The notes below the pieces were generated by a model that was not told where the DNA came from, did not search any database, and was given only the letters and a program-made list of their open reading frames with translations. This document shows positions 45,341 through 55,261 of a stretch of 64,000 bases of DNA, piece by piece; within the stretch, counting starts at the first letter, position 1, and the number at the start of each line of letters is the position of its first letter. Both the position numbers and the translations under genes were made by a program. Origin of the DNA: Xiphydria camelus (lineage: Eukaryota; Arthropoda; Insecta; Hymenoptera; Xiphydriidae). The stretch lies in contig OY783195.1 of the NCBI GenBank assembly GCA_963678675.1, positions 16,082,342 through 16,146,341 of the forward strand, written 5' to 3'.

Positions 45341-46004
45341 TGGTCTATTAACCGTAAGACTAATTGTAGAAAGGCCAAATGTTATCCGTCTTCACTTGCA
45401 TTTAGCCGCATAGCATACGCCTATTACGTAATGAAGGGCCGATTGTAAAATTTCTTACATTTCAGAAACACTTCGAAATAAAAAAAATACCTAACTTTAT
45501 TGATTTAATACTATTTATTCTTTATTTTTGAGTACTTTTACATGGGAAAATAATTCGATGGCATTTACGCTGAGAAGTGTTTTTTTTGAAGGTCAAAAAA
45601 TATTTAATGACTTTTGACACTTGCTGTACACCACTGGTTTATTCAAATTGTATACATATATACACCAAATTGTAGGTAATTTTATTGGCTTTCATTTTGG
45701 TCTCTTGCATTTTTTCAAAAAAAGGAGTAGTTTTTGAGATATTTGATAAGAACTAAAAAAATGTACCTTTAGGGGTAGTTTTGGGGTTGTTTGCACCCTC
45801 GGAGGGATGAGGATTTTTAGTATGTTAATCAGGACCAAAACAGCTAAATAATTCCGCATAAATCAGCTTTAGGGCATTTTTTTCCACGAGCACCATGTTA
45901 TCAAAAATAACTTCCCTGGCCTATGTCGCCCGACCGCCGACGCTCCGCCGCGCCGATTGCGTTATAGCCGTCGCCTTCGCGTTAGCGTTTCGTTGCTGTA
46001 ACGA

Positions 46005-46345
46005 ATCCCGTGCTCGATCGCGAGGTTTTTGCTTCGATTAGCGAATTACGTGCTCGACCGCGAGCGTTTCATTTTGTTTGTGAGCTCCGTGCTCGATCGC
46101 GAGCTTTCGCTTCGATTAGCGAATTACGTGCTCGACCGCGAGCGTTTCGGTTTGTTTTCGAGCTCCGTGCTCGATCGCGAGCTTTTCGCTTCGTTAGCGA
46201 ATTACGTGCTCGACCACGAGCGTTTCGTTTGGTTTGCGAGCTCCGCACTCGATCGTGAGCTTTTCGCTTCGTTGGCGAATTACGTGCTCGATCGCGAGCG
46301 TTCCGTTTTCTTTGCGAGTTCCGCCCTCGATTGCGAGCCCCGAAT
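46005..46345. repeat. GC-rich tandem repeat in LTR, about 82 bp unit
   Basis: About four copies of a unit built from two similar halves (GCGAATTACGTGCTCGACCG and GAGCTCCGTGCTCGATCGCG). Arg-rich frames across it are repeat by-products. Confidence 0.85.
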
Positions 46346-46347
46346 CG

Positions 46348-46353
46348 AATAAA
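46348..46353 (+). promoter_or_regulatory. Candidate polyadenylation signal of the LTR
   Basis: AATAAA followed by a T-rich tract (GAGTTTTGTTCTTTATAT), the arrangement expected near the R/U5 boundary of an LTR. Confidence 0.4.
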
Positions 46354-46676
46354 GAGTTTTGTTCTTTATATAGTCGGCGTTCATTTCTTTCTCGCGCCTT
46401 CGCCCGCGACGTCCGTCCTTTCGTGTCCCAGCCAGTGCACCTCGAACCGCCCCTCTACCATTTGCTGTGGTAGCCGGACCCGTTCGAGATCGGATCGTTC
46501 CTGATCTCACGATTTTCGTTCGTTATCGGGGAGCTCGTTCATCTCCCCGCGTGGTGCATTCGTCGATGCACCTGGCGCCCATCGTTCTTCTTCATTTTGC
46601 GCGCGGCATCGTGGCCGCCTGATTGTGAGAAGCGGAGGGCACCGAGGGCCCTCACCGAAACGCTACGTCACACATT

Positions 46677-46950
46677 ACATCGAAAGATCTCCTCGATAAG
46701 ATTGTACTTGTCAGGGCTGAATTATATGGGGTTTTTATAATTATTTCAGGAAGTCCCAGAAGAATACAGGTGCATCATAATATAGATCTGTGCTAGAAAG
46801 AATAAGGAATAACCTTCGCCGAGCATTCGGGCTGTGGCAACAGAGGTTAGAATCAGCAAGACCATGGTAGGGAGGATATTGAAGGACGGACGCACGTCCA
46901 TGCACTCGAGGCAGCAGATCTAACCCGCCGAATGAACTAATGTAGCTGGT
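46677..46950. repeat. Repeat A, copy 3, continuation after the LTR
   Basis: Resumes at ACATCGAAAGATCTCCTCGA and matches 12005-12299, ending at GAATGAACTAATGTAGCTGG. No gene. Confidence 0.8.
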
Positions 46951-48098
46951 AATATCCAGATATTTTTCGTTGCAACCTCTCCCTATGAGTATTCAAAACC
47001 CAGCAGATATAGAAGACGATTAAACAATAGCAGACTCCGCTAAATTTGACCCTGACCTCTCCTCTGATTTCAGTGATTAATTTATATATTTCTAGGATCC
47101 TTTTCCATTATTTTAATTCAAATTAAATAATAATAGTAGATAAGCTATGCGGGTTCTAGACAACCTACCCCCATTCCCCAACCTCGCGGCCGGTGACGCC
47201 ATACCTGCAGGTTAGGCATGCCCCGAGCAATCTCGCTTTCGACACCCCCACTCTCGCGGCCGGTGACGTCATGCCTGCAGGTTAGGCTTACCCCGGGGAA
47301 TCTGGCTTTCGACACTCCCTTCCTAACCTCACCCCGGGCAATCTCGCTTTCGACATGCTTAAATAACCGCGTCACGGCAATAATGCTATCTCTGGTTGCA
47401 CATTGCGTCTACAGAATGTTATCGTGACGTCATGCCTGCAGGATCGGCCTTGTCTCCGGGTAATTTCGCTTTCGACTGTGATCTTCGGTTGTGCATTGCG
47501 TCGCGCGCATGCGTTGTAGTGAGCGATTTGAATTTGCACTGCGGAGCGCTCGACCGAAATCACGGTGACGACATGCATGCAGGTTCGGTCTTGCCCCCGG
47601 GAAATCTCGCTTTCAACCGAGATCTCCGGTTGCACATCGCACCGCACGCATGCGTCCTGGTGGAGGATTTGAATGCGTGCTATAGACACCGACGAGTGCT
47701 GCAAGATTGCTCGGAGCAAGTCGGAACCTGCATACATGCACGTCAGAGCAATTTCTCCTTACTGTGTGGAAAGATCCGTGTTATAGACACCGACGAGTGC
47801 TGAAAGATTGTCCCGAAGCATGTCGAAACCATGCATGCGCGCACGTCTCCATAATTTCCGCGGAGCGTCATCGTAGTAAGCAGTTTTCTTCTTACTGCGT
47901 GGAAATATTGCTTGAAGCAAATCTCTCGGTTTCGACTTGTTTAAATACCGCGCTTTTCACCGCACTCATGCTATCAGTCACATTTCGCTTTTGAAAAAAC
48001 AACATGTCTTCCGATCAGTGTTAGAATATCGTCGACGTGCATCGACAGATCTTCGAGCTCACCGCTCGCAAAATAATTGATCCCGCCGAGATCACACA
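46951..48098. repeat. GC-rich degenerate tandem repeats
   Basis: 47160-47370 holds copies of a ~75 bp unit with CCTGCAGGTTAGGC and TCTCGCTTTCGACA. Looser relatives continue to about 47620. A second unit (GTTATAGACACCGACGAGTG) is duplicated at 47677 and 47771. No gene; 46951-47150 is plain AT-rich sequence. Confidence 0.65.
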
Positions 48099-49755
48099 AT
48101 GGATCCAACGTGGGACCGAGAGTTTACGTCTACTTGGACGATTGATGCGTCGAGATGGGACGTCGGTGTCCGTCAAAAACGGTATTTAGCCGCCATTCGA
48201 CAAGTAAAAAGTTACAAACGAAAACTCAGAAGCTTGCTCGTGAGGGGTGGATGTCTGGATGAACGCGAACAGAGACGCAACGATCGAGTCTCATGGGAAG
48301 ATCTTCAGTCGGCGTTCGACGGACGCATCCGCACAGGAGTAATCATCAATTTGCGAAAAATGGACCCATGGCTTTCCTACAGGACGCGCAAGCTCTCTTC
48401 ACACCGCGCATCAAGAACGCGCTGAAGAGGGAGAACGCCTTGAAGGTGAATCTGTGTTGAAGGGCGAATACAGCATCGTCAAGAATGACGAAGAGATCGT
48501 TGAACTGAAGACCTTCGCCACGAAGAATGTACCAATCATCAGAACCACCGATTTGAAGCAGTGGTTCACCGAAAATGTGTGAGATCCTATTCTCCGACAA
48601 ATGGAAGAATTCCAGGAGCGAGACTCGGGTTGGACGCTGCGAGTCGTAATTAATTTAACAATCAACGTTAATGGATACAACCCTATGAGGGGTAGCTCCT
48701 ACCTGGAACTTCCAGCATTTATCAAGACAAAGAAAGCATGTGTCAACGTGCAGAACACCGACAACCTATGCTTTAAGTGGGCACTTCTTTCTGCATTGCA
48801 TCCTGTTGATCATCATTCCAACCGTGTGTCAGTATACAGGCCGTACGAGGATGAACTGAACTTTGTAGGCATAGACTTCCCAGTGATGCCGAGAGAGGTC
48901 CCAAAGTTTGAGAAGCAAAACGAGCTTTCGGTGAACATATACATCCTGCAGAAGCGGAAAGAAAAATTTGCGATCGCTCCCATCCATGTTACCTCGCACA
49001 AAATGACCCAGCATATGAATCTCCTCATGATTCAAGATCGCTACGTCGATGAGGAGGAGAAGGAGGAGGATGAGGAGGTGGAAGAGAACGAGGACGACGA
49101 AACACCCACCATCTACCACTACGTGTGGATAAAGGACCTTTCTCGGCTAGTTAGTTCACAACTTTCAAGAAATAAGGGAAAAAACTACATCTGTGATCGC
49201 TGCTTGCATTACTTCCGGAGTACTGAAAAGCTGGAAGCCCATGAAGTCGACTAGGGTCAGGTGAATCGGTGCAAGGTCAAAATGTCTACACCGATGAACA
49301 GCACCTTAAAGTTTAAGAACTTTAACTTCAAGGAAAAGGTACCGTTTGTCGTCTACGCAGACTTCGAGTGTCTCTTGAAGAACGTCGACTTGCAGCAGAC
49401 GAGCAAGACGAGAGTTTGTCAAGTGCATGAACCGTTCAGCGTAGGTTACTACGTGAGGTACAGCTACGACGATACGTTGTCCCGCTACAACAGCTTTCGG
49501 GGCCCGAAACCCGCTGAATGGTTCGCGCGCGAACTTTCTGAGCTGCTCGAGTAGGTCGAAGGAGTCCTCAAGCACACCGTACCCATGCAACCGCTCATGG
49601 ATGATATGAACAGGAGAGGGCTTTCCGCATCGCTGAGAAGTATCACATTTACGAGAAGCCGCTGCTGGATATGAGGAGAGTTCGGAACCACTGCCATCTC
49701 ACCGGTAGATACAGAGGTGCAGCGCACGAGGACTGTAACCTGAATTATAATTATA
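48099..49755 (+). pseudogene. Polinton/Maverick-type DNA polymerase B, N-terminal fragment
   Basis: The first frame (48099-48425) has a basic start and VSWEDLQSAFDGRIRTGVII. It shifts near 48370, with a stop in the new frame near 48465. 48601-49254 has RDSGWTLRVVINLTINVN, KACVNVQNTDNLCFKWALLS and a zinc-finger-like ICDRCLHYF. A TAG ends it, and the same frame resumes at 49261 with VPFVVYADFECL, the exonuclease I motif (Asp and Glu) of family B polymerases. After a further stop and shift, 49640-49750 has the NHCHLTGRYRGAAH block. Polymerase palm motifs, integrase and capsid genes are absent: the copy is cut off near 49755. Polintons are self-synthesising, virus-related elements. Confidence 0.82.
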
Positions 49756-49964
49756 GGTATTAATTTTATTACTAGATTTTAAATATTGATTTCATTCATA
49801 GACTTCTTATTTTGTTAATAAATTTTAAATATTACTTTTATTAATAGACCCTAGGTATCAGTTTAATGTTCATTAATTTTGGAATAAAATAGTTAAATAT
49901 ATTTCTATATATTTTTACACTTTACCTTTAAATATTCCTTCTTCAATACCAAATATATATTAGG
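49756..49964. other. AT-rich, end of Harbinger gene at 49915-49962
   Basis: 49915-49962 on the minus strand continues the Harbinger transposase beyond the insertion (LVLKKEYLKVK). The remainder is AT-rich and non-coding. Confidence 0.5.
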
Positions 49965-50600
49965 CATTCCATGTCAACTTTTAGTAGTAGAAACTTTTGG
50001 GTCTCCGAATTAGTTGTGTTCATTTTTTTCCAAGCTTCTTTAATCAATATAAAAACTGGCCAGAATTTTCAGAATGATTCCATAAGTCGTTCAGCTGTTA
50101 TTAATTTTTATATTTCTCATTTTTTTCTTTTCATCGCGATTTACGGCTTAAATTAACAAAATATGAAAAAAAAGATCCATATGAAAAATTTGTATTTTTT
50201 TGTGAAGATTTTGAATAAAAATTAATTTTTTATATTGCGTTTTTGATTGAAGATGGAAACAAAAAATGTATCTCAAAACCGACATTTTTAATTTTCATGA
50301 TTTTTTTACCCTAAATTTCTGCATCTTTTACGGTAACTTTGAGAGCACTTAGAAAGTGGGGCCTCTCATAGAAATTTTTTAATGAATTTTTTAGTGATTT
50401 GAAATGTCAGAACTGTCTATTTATGCTAGCTTAGAATGGATTTTTTTGCCCTGCTAAAATGTTATTCCAATATGATTTTATAAAATTGTACAAAATTTGT
50501 TATTAATATGACAGATCGAATTATTAAAAATGTAATCGTATAAATATGGGCCTTTTAAGTACTTATCTAAAAATGTGTGATGCATTAGTACCTATGTTTA

Positions 50601-50670
50601 TGGTAGTGTATTGCATTAGTATTCGGTCTCACACGTGGATAACTCGGGTTCGATTCTCACTGACAGCCGA
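50601..50670 (+). other. tRNA-Glu-like remnant, left arm
   Basis: TAGTG...TTAG (D-arm-like), ATTCGGTCTCACAC (CTC-containing anticodon loop) and CTCGGGTTCGATTCTCAC (T arm with B box) follow the order of tRNA-Glu. The acceptor stem does not pair, so it is not a functional tRNA. Confidence 0.5.
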
Positions 50671-50904
50671 AGCTTTCTCAAAAAATTTTACAGCAAATAT
50701 ATCTGGTAAATTTTAAATTTTAATTATTTCCAAACGATAAAATTAATGTCTAGAAATTGAAACTTTTGTCTATTTAATTTTTTTTGTCTATTTAAATGTA
50801 AAAATTTTTTAGTGAGGTGAATCAAAAAATGAAATGTAATTAAAAAAAATAATTAAGATTTTAAATTTACCAGATATTTGCTGTAAGATTTTTTGAAAAA
50901 GTTT

Positions 50905-50974
50905 CGGCTGTTAGTGAGAATCGAACCCGAGTTATCCACGTGTGAGACCGAATACTAATGCAATACACTACCAT
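50905..50974 (-). other. tRNA-Glu-like remnant, right arm
   Basis: Reverse-complement partner of 50601-50670, with the same CTC loop and B-box-like GGGTTCGATTCTCAC. One or two bases differ from the left arm. Confidence 0.5.
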
Positions 50975-52103
50975 GAACATACTAATGCATCAGATATTTT
51001 TAGATACTTAAAAGGCCCATATTTATAGGATTACATTTTTAATAATTCGATCTGCCATATTAATAACAAATTTTGTACAATTTTATAAAATCATATATTG
51101 GAATTACATTTTAGCAGGGCAAAAAATATCCATTCTAAGCTAGCATAAATAGTCGATTCTGACATTTCAAATCACTAAAAAATTCATTTATAAATTTCTA
51201 TGGAAGGCCCCCATAGAAATTTAGGGTAAAAAAATTATCAAAATTAAAAATGTCGGTTTTGAGACATAATTTTTTTCCATTTAAAAAAACGCAATATGAA
51301 AAAATAAAATTGGTTTTCGAAATCTTCACAAAAAAATACAATTTTTTCATATTAGTCATTTTTTTCATATTTTGTTAATTTAAGCCGTAAATCGCGATGA
51401 AAAGAAAAAAATGAGAAATATAAAAATTAATAACAGCTGAACGACTTATGGAATCGTTCTGAAAATTTATGCCAGTTTTTATATTGATTAAAGATACTTG
51501 AAAAAAAATCAACAACTAAATCGGAGACCCAAGAGTTTCTACTACTAAAAGTTGACGTGGAATGACCCATATATTTGCACGTTTCTGGGATAATTTTGCC
51601 CAGAGCTTGTGGTGAAATAATTGCGCTAAATTTTAAATCTTCCATACTGCGTCCTGTTGCCAAATATCTGAGAGTCATTAAAAGCCGTTCTTCTGCGCTA
51701 ATTGCTTGCTGCATTACGGTGTCTTTTTTTGTAATATACGGCTTTACTAAATTTAGCAAATACTCAAAACAATTATCGTCCATCCTCAGAAAATTTGTAA
51801 AATCAGTTGCACTCGATTGTCGAAGTTCACGTATAAGCTCCACGTGAGATAAAGTGCTACGTCTTTTTAACCACTCTTTCATCCAAATGGTTTTCCTTTT
51901 TCTTTTTCTCTACTGGTGTGTTAAATAACAATTACAGCTGCGTACTCTTCTTGTGACATGTTTCAACTGTCAATGTAAAACTGTGATGCCACTATGGCGT
52001 CTTCACGGGAGGCAACATCGCGGGAAATTGATTCATCACGTTTTGTATTATGAAATGATAAAATTAAAATTTTATTTGAAACAAAAAATGAAAAAAAAAG
52101 TTC

Positions 52104-52175
52104 AGAAGAAGAGAGCCTCGAACCCGCGACCACCGAGTCAGTAGACTAGCACTTTAACCGCTCAGCCACGCCGCC
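52104..52175 (-). other. Pseudo-tRNA or tRNA-derived SINE head
   Basis: On the minus strand GGCGGCGTGGCTGAGCGGTT (A-box-like), CTAGTCTACTGACTC (anticodon-arm-like) and CGCGGGTTCGAGGCTC (T arm, B box) occur at tRNA spacing. The T stem and acceptor stem mismatch. It is probably a decayed tRNA or SINE head. Confidence 0.5.
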
Positions 52176-52724
52176 TCTTGGAAACTAGTTGTTAAGTACT
52201 TGTACAAATACTTACGAGCTCAACTCTCTTTAGAGGTGATTTTTTCCCTTATTGAAGTGAAACTTCTTATGCGACGTCGGAGCGTTTAACGCTGTGCGTT
52301 AAATATCTAACGCTCTTGTGGAGGGGGTACGGTACCGTGGGCCCACTATAGGTGGAAATGGTTTGTGCATGCGCACCGTATACCCTGTACCATACCACCG
52401 AACATAAACGAATTGCTGTGCTAATATCCCGTTTGCCCGCTAGATAGCGAATATTCTCGCGCGGATACAAATTTATGTTTTAGTATTTATAAGAGCAACG
52501 TGGAAAAGTATAATTGTTATCGCTTCATGGCTCAATTTGGACTTTGATCAACCTGTTCTTATCAGCTTAATATCTGATACACTCCCGATTCGGGAGTCAG
52601 AATGTTAAACTGATTTTTGGAGGCGGGGTAGGTGTCGGTAGCTCGCTCCAGCCTTAACGCGGGTTGTCCTGATACTGCAGTGCCTCCAGGACCAGCCCAT
52701 TAGTCTCTTGTAAATATTAATTGC
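52176..52724. other. No gene recognised
   Basis: Contains a GC-richer patch at 52260-52400 with short palindromic words. No coding or element signal. Confidence 0.4.
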
Positions 52725-53010
52725 CACAAAAACAGATTCTCTGTAAAAAAAAGGCGGCATGTTCATTCAGTGCCAAAAAAAATTGATACGTTAAATACTC
52801 TCTAAAAAAAAGATTTTAAATCAATTAAGATCGCCATGTTCAAGATTTATATATAAAAAATAAAAACCATCATTTGAAAGGAAAATTATTGTAAATCAGA
52901 AGTTGCTACAAAATTGAACTAAACAAAATTTATAGAAAAATTGGCATAAAAAAGAACTTGCCGCGTTTAAGTTTTCATCTCTTTTCCACTATATACTGGT
53001 GGTATTATAT
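52725..53010. mobile_element. CCCCCCACAAAAAC foldback, half copy with empty site
   Basis: Matches the left arm of the elements at 9635 and 32893 (GGCGGCATGTTCATTCAGTG, GAACTTGCCGCG). At 52990 it reads CCACTATATACTGGTGG uninterrupted, where the other two copies hold F3 and F4. The right arm is absent. Confidence 0.85.
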
Positions 53011-53882
53011 AATACATTTTTTTATACATTTTTTTAGACAATCATTTTGTAAACAATGTATCTGAAATCACGTGATATTTTTTTTAATGTAAATGTGTGT
53101 CATAATAATATTGCGTGATTAAATTAGTAGTAATTCTTTCTCGACAATTCCAAGGTAGATTAGAAAAGAATAATTAATTCGTACATCTATTATTCAAAAA
53201 AGGGATTCAAAAAATTCTTTTCACAGATTTTAGTAATATTCACACGAACAGTTACATTTCACCATTAACTTAATAAGTTAATTACATACAATTATGTTAT
53301 ATTTATCGCTAGGAACACCTAATTATAAGGAGACAGTAATATTGCTAGTTATAATATAGGTACGCTATTACCTCGACGCTTATTATTAGTCATTTTCTTA
53401 TAATATAGGTAATTAATAAAACTGAATAAAGGATAGAGAAGCAAAATCCCATATTGTAAGGAATAAATTGAATAAATTTATACTTGTGATTATATAAAAT
53501 TTATAGAGAAAAATAAAAAAAACATTTGCTATAATATTTTATCTTTTCATTAGAAGGTTCTTTTTATAGTGGACAAGACATTATTTTATAAATAAAAAAT
53601 TTATAAAATAAAATATAAATGTTTTAATTTTTTTTATTTTGCTTTGGGAAAGTCGAGAAAGAACCATACTATCTTGGTAAAAAAACGCCGAACTAACAAT
53701 TCAGTAAAAAAATGTTTAAACTCACCAAATTTACAAAAATATTTAGGCACTTGTACATCTGTACTGAAGAAGTCATGAAACTCGACTGAACATTTCACCG
53801 AAAGAATGTTTAAACGCGTTAATCGTGAGCCAGTAAACAATCTAATTATACATAGTATCATGACGCATTCAAACTCTTCCAT
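53011..53882. other. AT-rich, no gene seen
   Basis: Very AT-rich. A 150-codon minus frame (54086-53634) spans unrelated repeats and is not supported by any domain. Confidence 0.4.
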
Positions 53883-54258
53883 TAACACGTTCGTCGCCGC
53901 GTCACCTACAACTTCCGTGGGGTGCGCATGCGCCGTATAGTGGCGCCATCTACGAATTTTATCAATTCTGACCTCGGATTCGTAATCAGCGACCCCAAAA
54001 ACCCCCGGATACCCGAATTCAGGACAATTACTCAATTTTACATTGAGATTTGATCCCCGCATGCGTCGTATTGTGGCGCCATCCACAAATTTTGCAATTC
54101 TGGCCTCGGATTCGCAATCAGCGACCCCGAAAACCCTCGAAGATCCGAATTCAGGCCTAATCCGTCAACTTTTCGGCGTTTCCGCCCATAGTGCGACAGT
54201 CAGATTTGGGCCCCGTGAGAAACTCAACCGAATTGCGTTGGGCGGCGAACGTGTTAAA
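53883..54258. repeat. Inverted repeat with a lone Transib-type end
   Basis: TTAACACGTTCG and GGCGGCGAACGTGTTAA face each other as outer ends. Inside, CGGCGTTTCCGCCCATAGTG matches an end of the element at 36379-38006, and a module (TCGGATTCGTAATCAGCGAC) is present twice. Confidence 0.6.
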
Positions 54259-54329
54259 ACATTTGGTACAGTATAAAGGTACTCGTTAATCTAATATAAC
54301 TCGGCGAGTTTCATGATCCGGACTCTCAA

Positions 54330-55180
54330 TTACAGGGGACATTTTTCAAAAAAAAATCCCAAAACATTTCAACTTTACTTTTTCTTTCTTTTTATTTTTG
54401 ACAGAATAATTTGCATTCAAATGTAATAAATTTGGTAATTTCTGGAACGAAAAAATTGTGGAAAAACTTATTTTTACCTGTGCGAAAAATGAGGGATACA
54501 ACCCCCGAGTGGAAAAGTACTTCACATGTCATCGTCTTTCGATAAGGAATAATATCCAATTTGTTCCAGTAAGAAAATTCAACGTAGTTTTCGATAAATC
54601 TTAAAAAACTCTTTCAGGAGTGAAATTTAAGTGTGGTTTTCACCCTTAAATAGCTGAATTAGCACGTAACAAAAAAGACGTGTCCAATGTTTTTTGGTGC
54701 TCTATGATATATCGCAGAATGAAGAAAGTAAGATTTTTTTATGCAAATTAAATTTATTAAATTTAGGGGTAGTTTACCCTTTCGAGGGGAAGTTTTTTAA
54801 AAAACCCCGAAATATGTCAACTTTAATTTCTTTTTTTATTTATAATAGAATAATTATTATCCAGATTTAATAAATTTGGTAACATCTGTGGCGAAAAAAT
54901 TGTCGAAAAACTTATTTTTACCCCTGCAAAAAATGAGGGATGCAACCCCCGAGTTTAAAAGTACTTCACATGTCATTGTCTTTCGATAAGGAATAATATT
55001 AAATTTGTTTCATTAAGAAATTCAACTTAGTTTTTGAGAAATCGTAGAAAATTGGCTTTAGGGAGTCAAGTTTAGGGGTGATTTTCACCCCTTAAATGAC
55101 CGAATTAGCACGTACAAAAAATACGTGTCTAATGTTTTTTGATATACTACAACATATCGCAGAATGAAGAAAATCGATGA
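54330..55180. repeat. Direct duplication, about 420 bp per copy
   Basis: 54330-54735 and 54775-55180 share long words (AAGTACTTCACATGTCAT, TCTTTCGATAAGGAATAAT, ATATCGCAGAATGAAGAAA) in the same order with about 10-15 percent visible differences. Non-coding. Confidence 0.8.
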
Positions 55181-55261
55181 GGGTCACCTCCAGTACTTTC
55201 CTTGTAAGTTCCGCCCCCAACGTTGCCTTTCTCGCTCACTCTCTGTTGCCACTCTTCCTTA

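Larger units (their letters stand above)
43308..45921 (-). mobile_element. GGCCAG TIR element encoding PIN/CXC protein
   Basis: Ends GGCCAGTGCAATTAAG and CTTCCCTGGCC, flanked by TA. Long subterminal arms (CCCTAAAGCTGATTTATGCG, ACCCCAAAACTACCCC; 43340-43500 with 45740-45895). It carries a degraded gene at 44384-45340 and a small MITE at 44129-44367. The stretches 43500-44128 and 45341-45740 hold only AT-rich sequence. Confidence 0.75.
36240..46672 (+). mobile_element. Nested LTR (probable solo LTR) holding four transposons
   Basis: Begins TGTGACGTGGAGAATCGCC and ends CTACGTCACA, flanked on both sides by CATT. The pre-insertion site (GGAATCATTACATCGAAAG) is intact at about 12000. Excluding the four insertions (36379-38006, 38319-40164, 40234-43278, 43308-45921) leaves roughly 1.3 kb of GC-rich sequence with TG...CA ends and an AATAAA near the 3' part. 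No gag-pol frames are present. It is best read as a solo LTR of a Gypsy-type element (4 bp duplication), though the class is inferred. Confidence 0.75.
49965..51569. mobile_element. Foldback with tRNA-Glu-like arms (1.6 kb)
   Basis: Ends GGCATTCCATGTCAACTTTT and the complement of GGTCATTCCACGTCAACTTT. The arms are about 750 bp around a centre near 50770, moderately diverged. It is inserted in a TATATA stretch of the Harbinger gene. Each arm contains a tRNA-like segment. Confidence 0.82.
49915..51882 (-). pseudogene. PIF/Harbinger transposase N-terminus, split
   Basis: 51882-51571 encodes the N-terminal part of a HARBI1-like transposase: MKEWLKRRSTLSHVELIREL, FLRMDDNCFEYLLNLVKPYI, ISAEERLLMTLRYLATGRSM and AIISPQALGKIIPETCKYM. 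The next residues belong to a foldback inserted at 49965-51569. On its far side the frame resumes as LVLKKEYLKVK (49962-49915) and then stops being coding. The DDE nuclease domain is absent. The last 50 residues of the 151-codon frame (after CKYM) are foldback sequence. Confidence 0.85.

Noticed and set aside
46010..46352. Arg/Leu repeat protein
   Set aside because: The frames read through an 82 bp tandem repeat inside an LTR; two frames are equally open and periodic.
46568..46580. TGGCGCCCA as a primer-binding site
   Set aside because: It resembles a retroviral-type primer site but lies inside the LTR, about 100 bp before its end, with no internal region after it. Likely chance in GC-rich sequence.
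36240..46672. Intact 10.4 kb LTR retrotransposon
   Set aside because: The length fits, but no gag, protease, reverse transcriptase or integrase is present. The length comes from four DNA-transposon insertions.
47396..47994. 135- and 95-codon frames in the GC-rich repeats
   Set aside because: They follow the degenerate tandem repeats, are open on both strands and show no domain.
53634..54086. 150-codon minus-strand frame
   Set aside because: It crosses the edge of an inverted repeat and AT-rich sequence; the translation shows no domain and part of it is repeat-derived.
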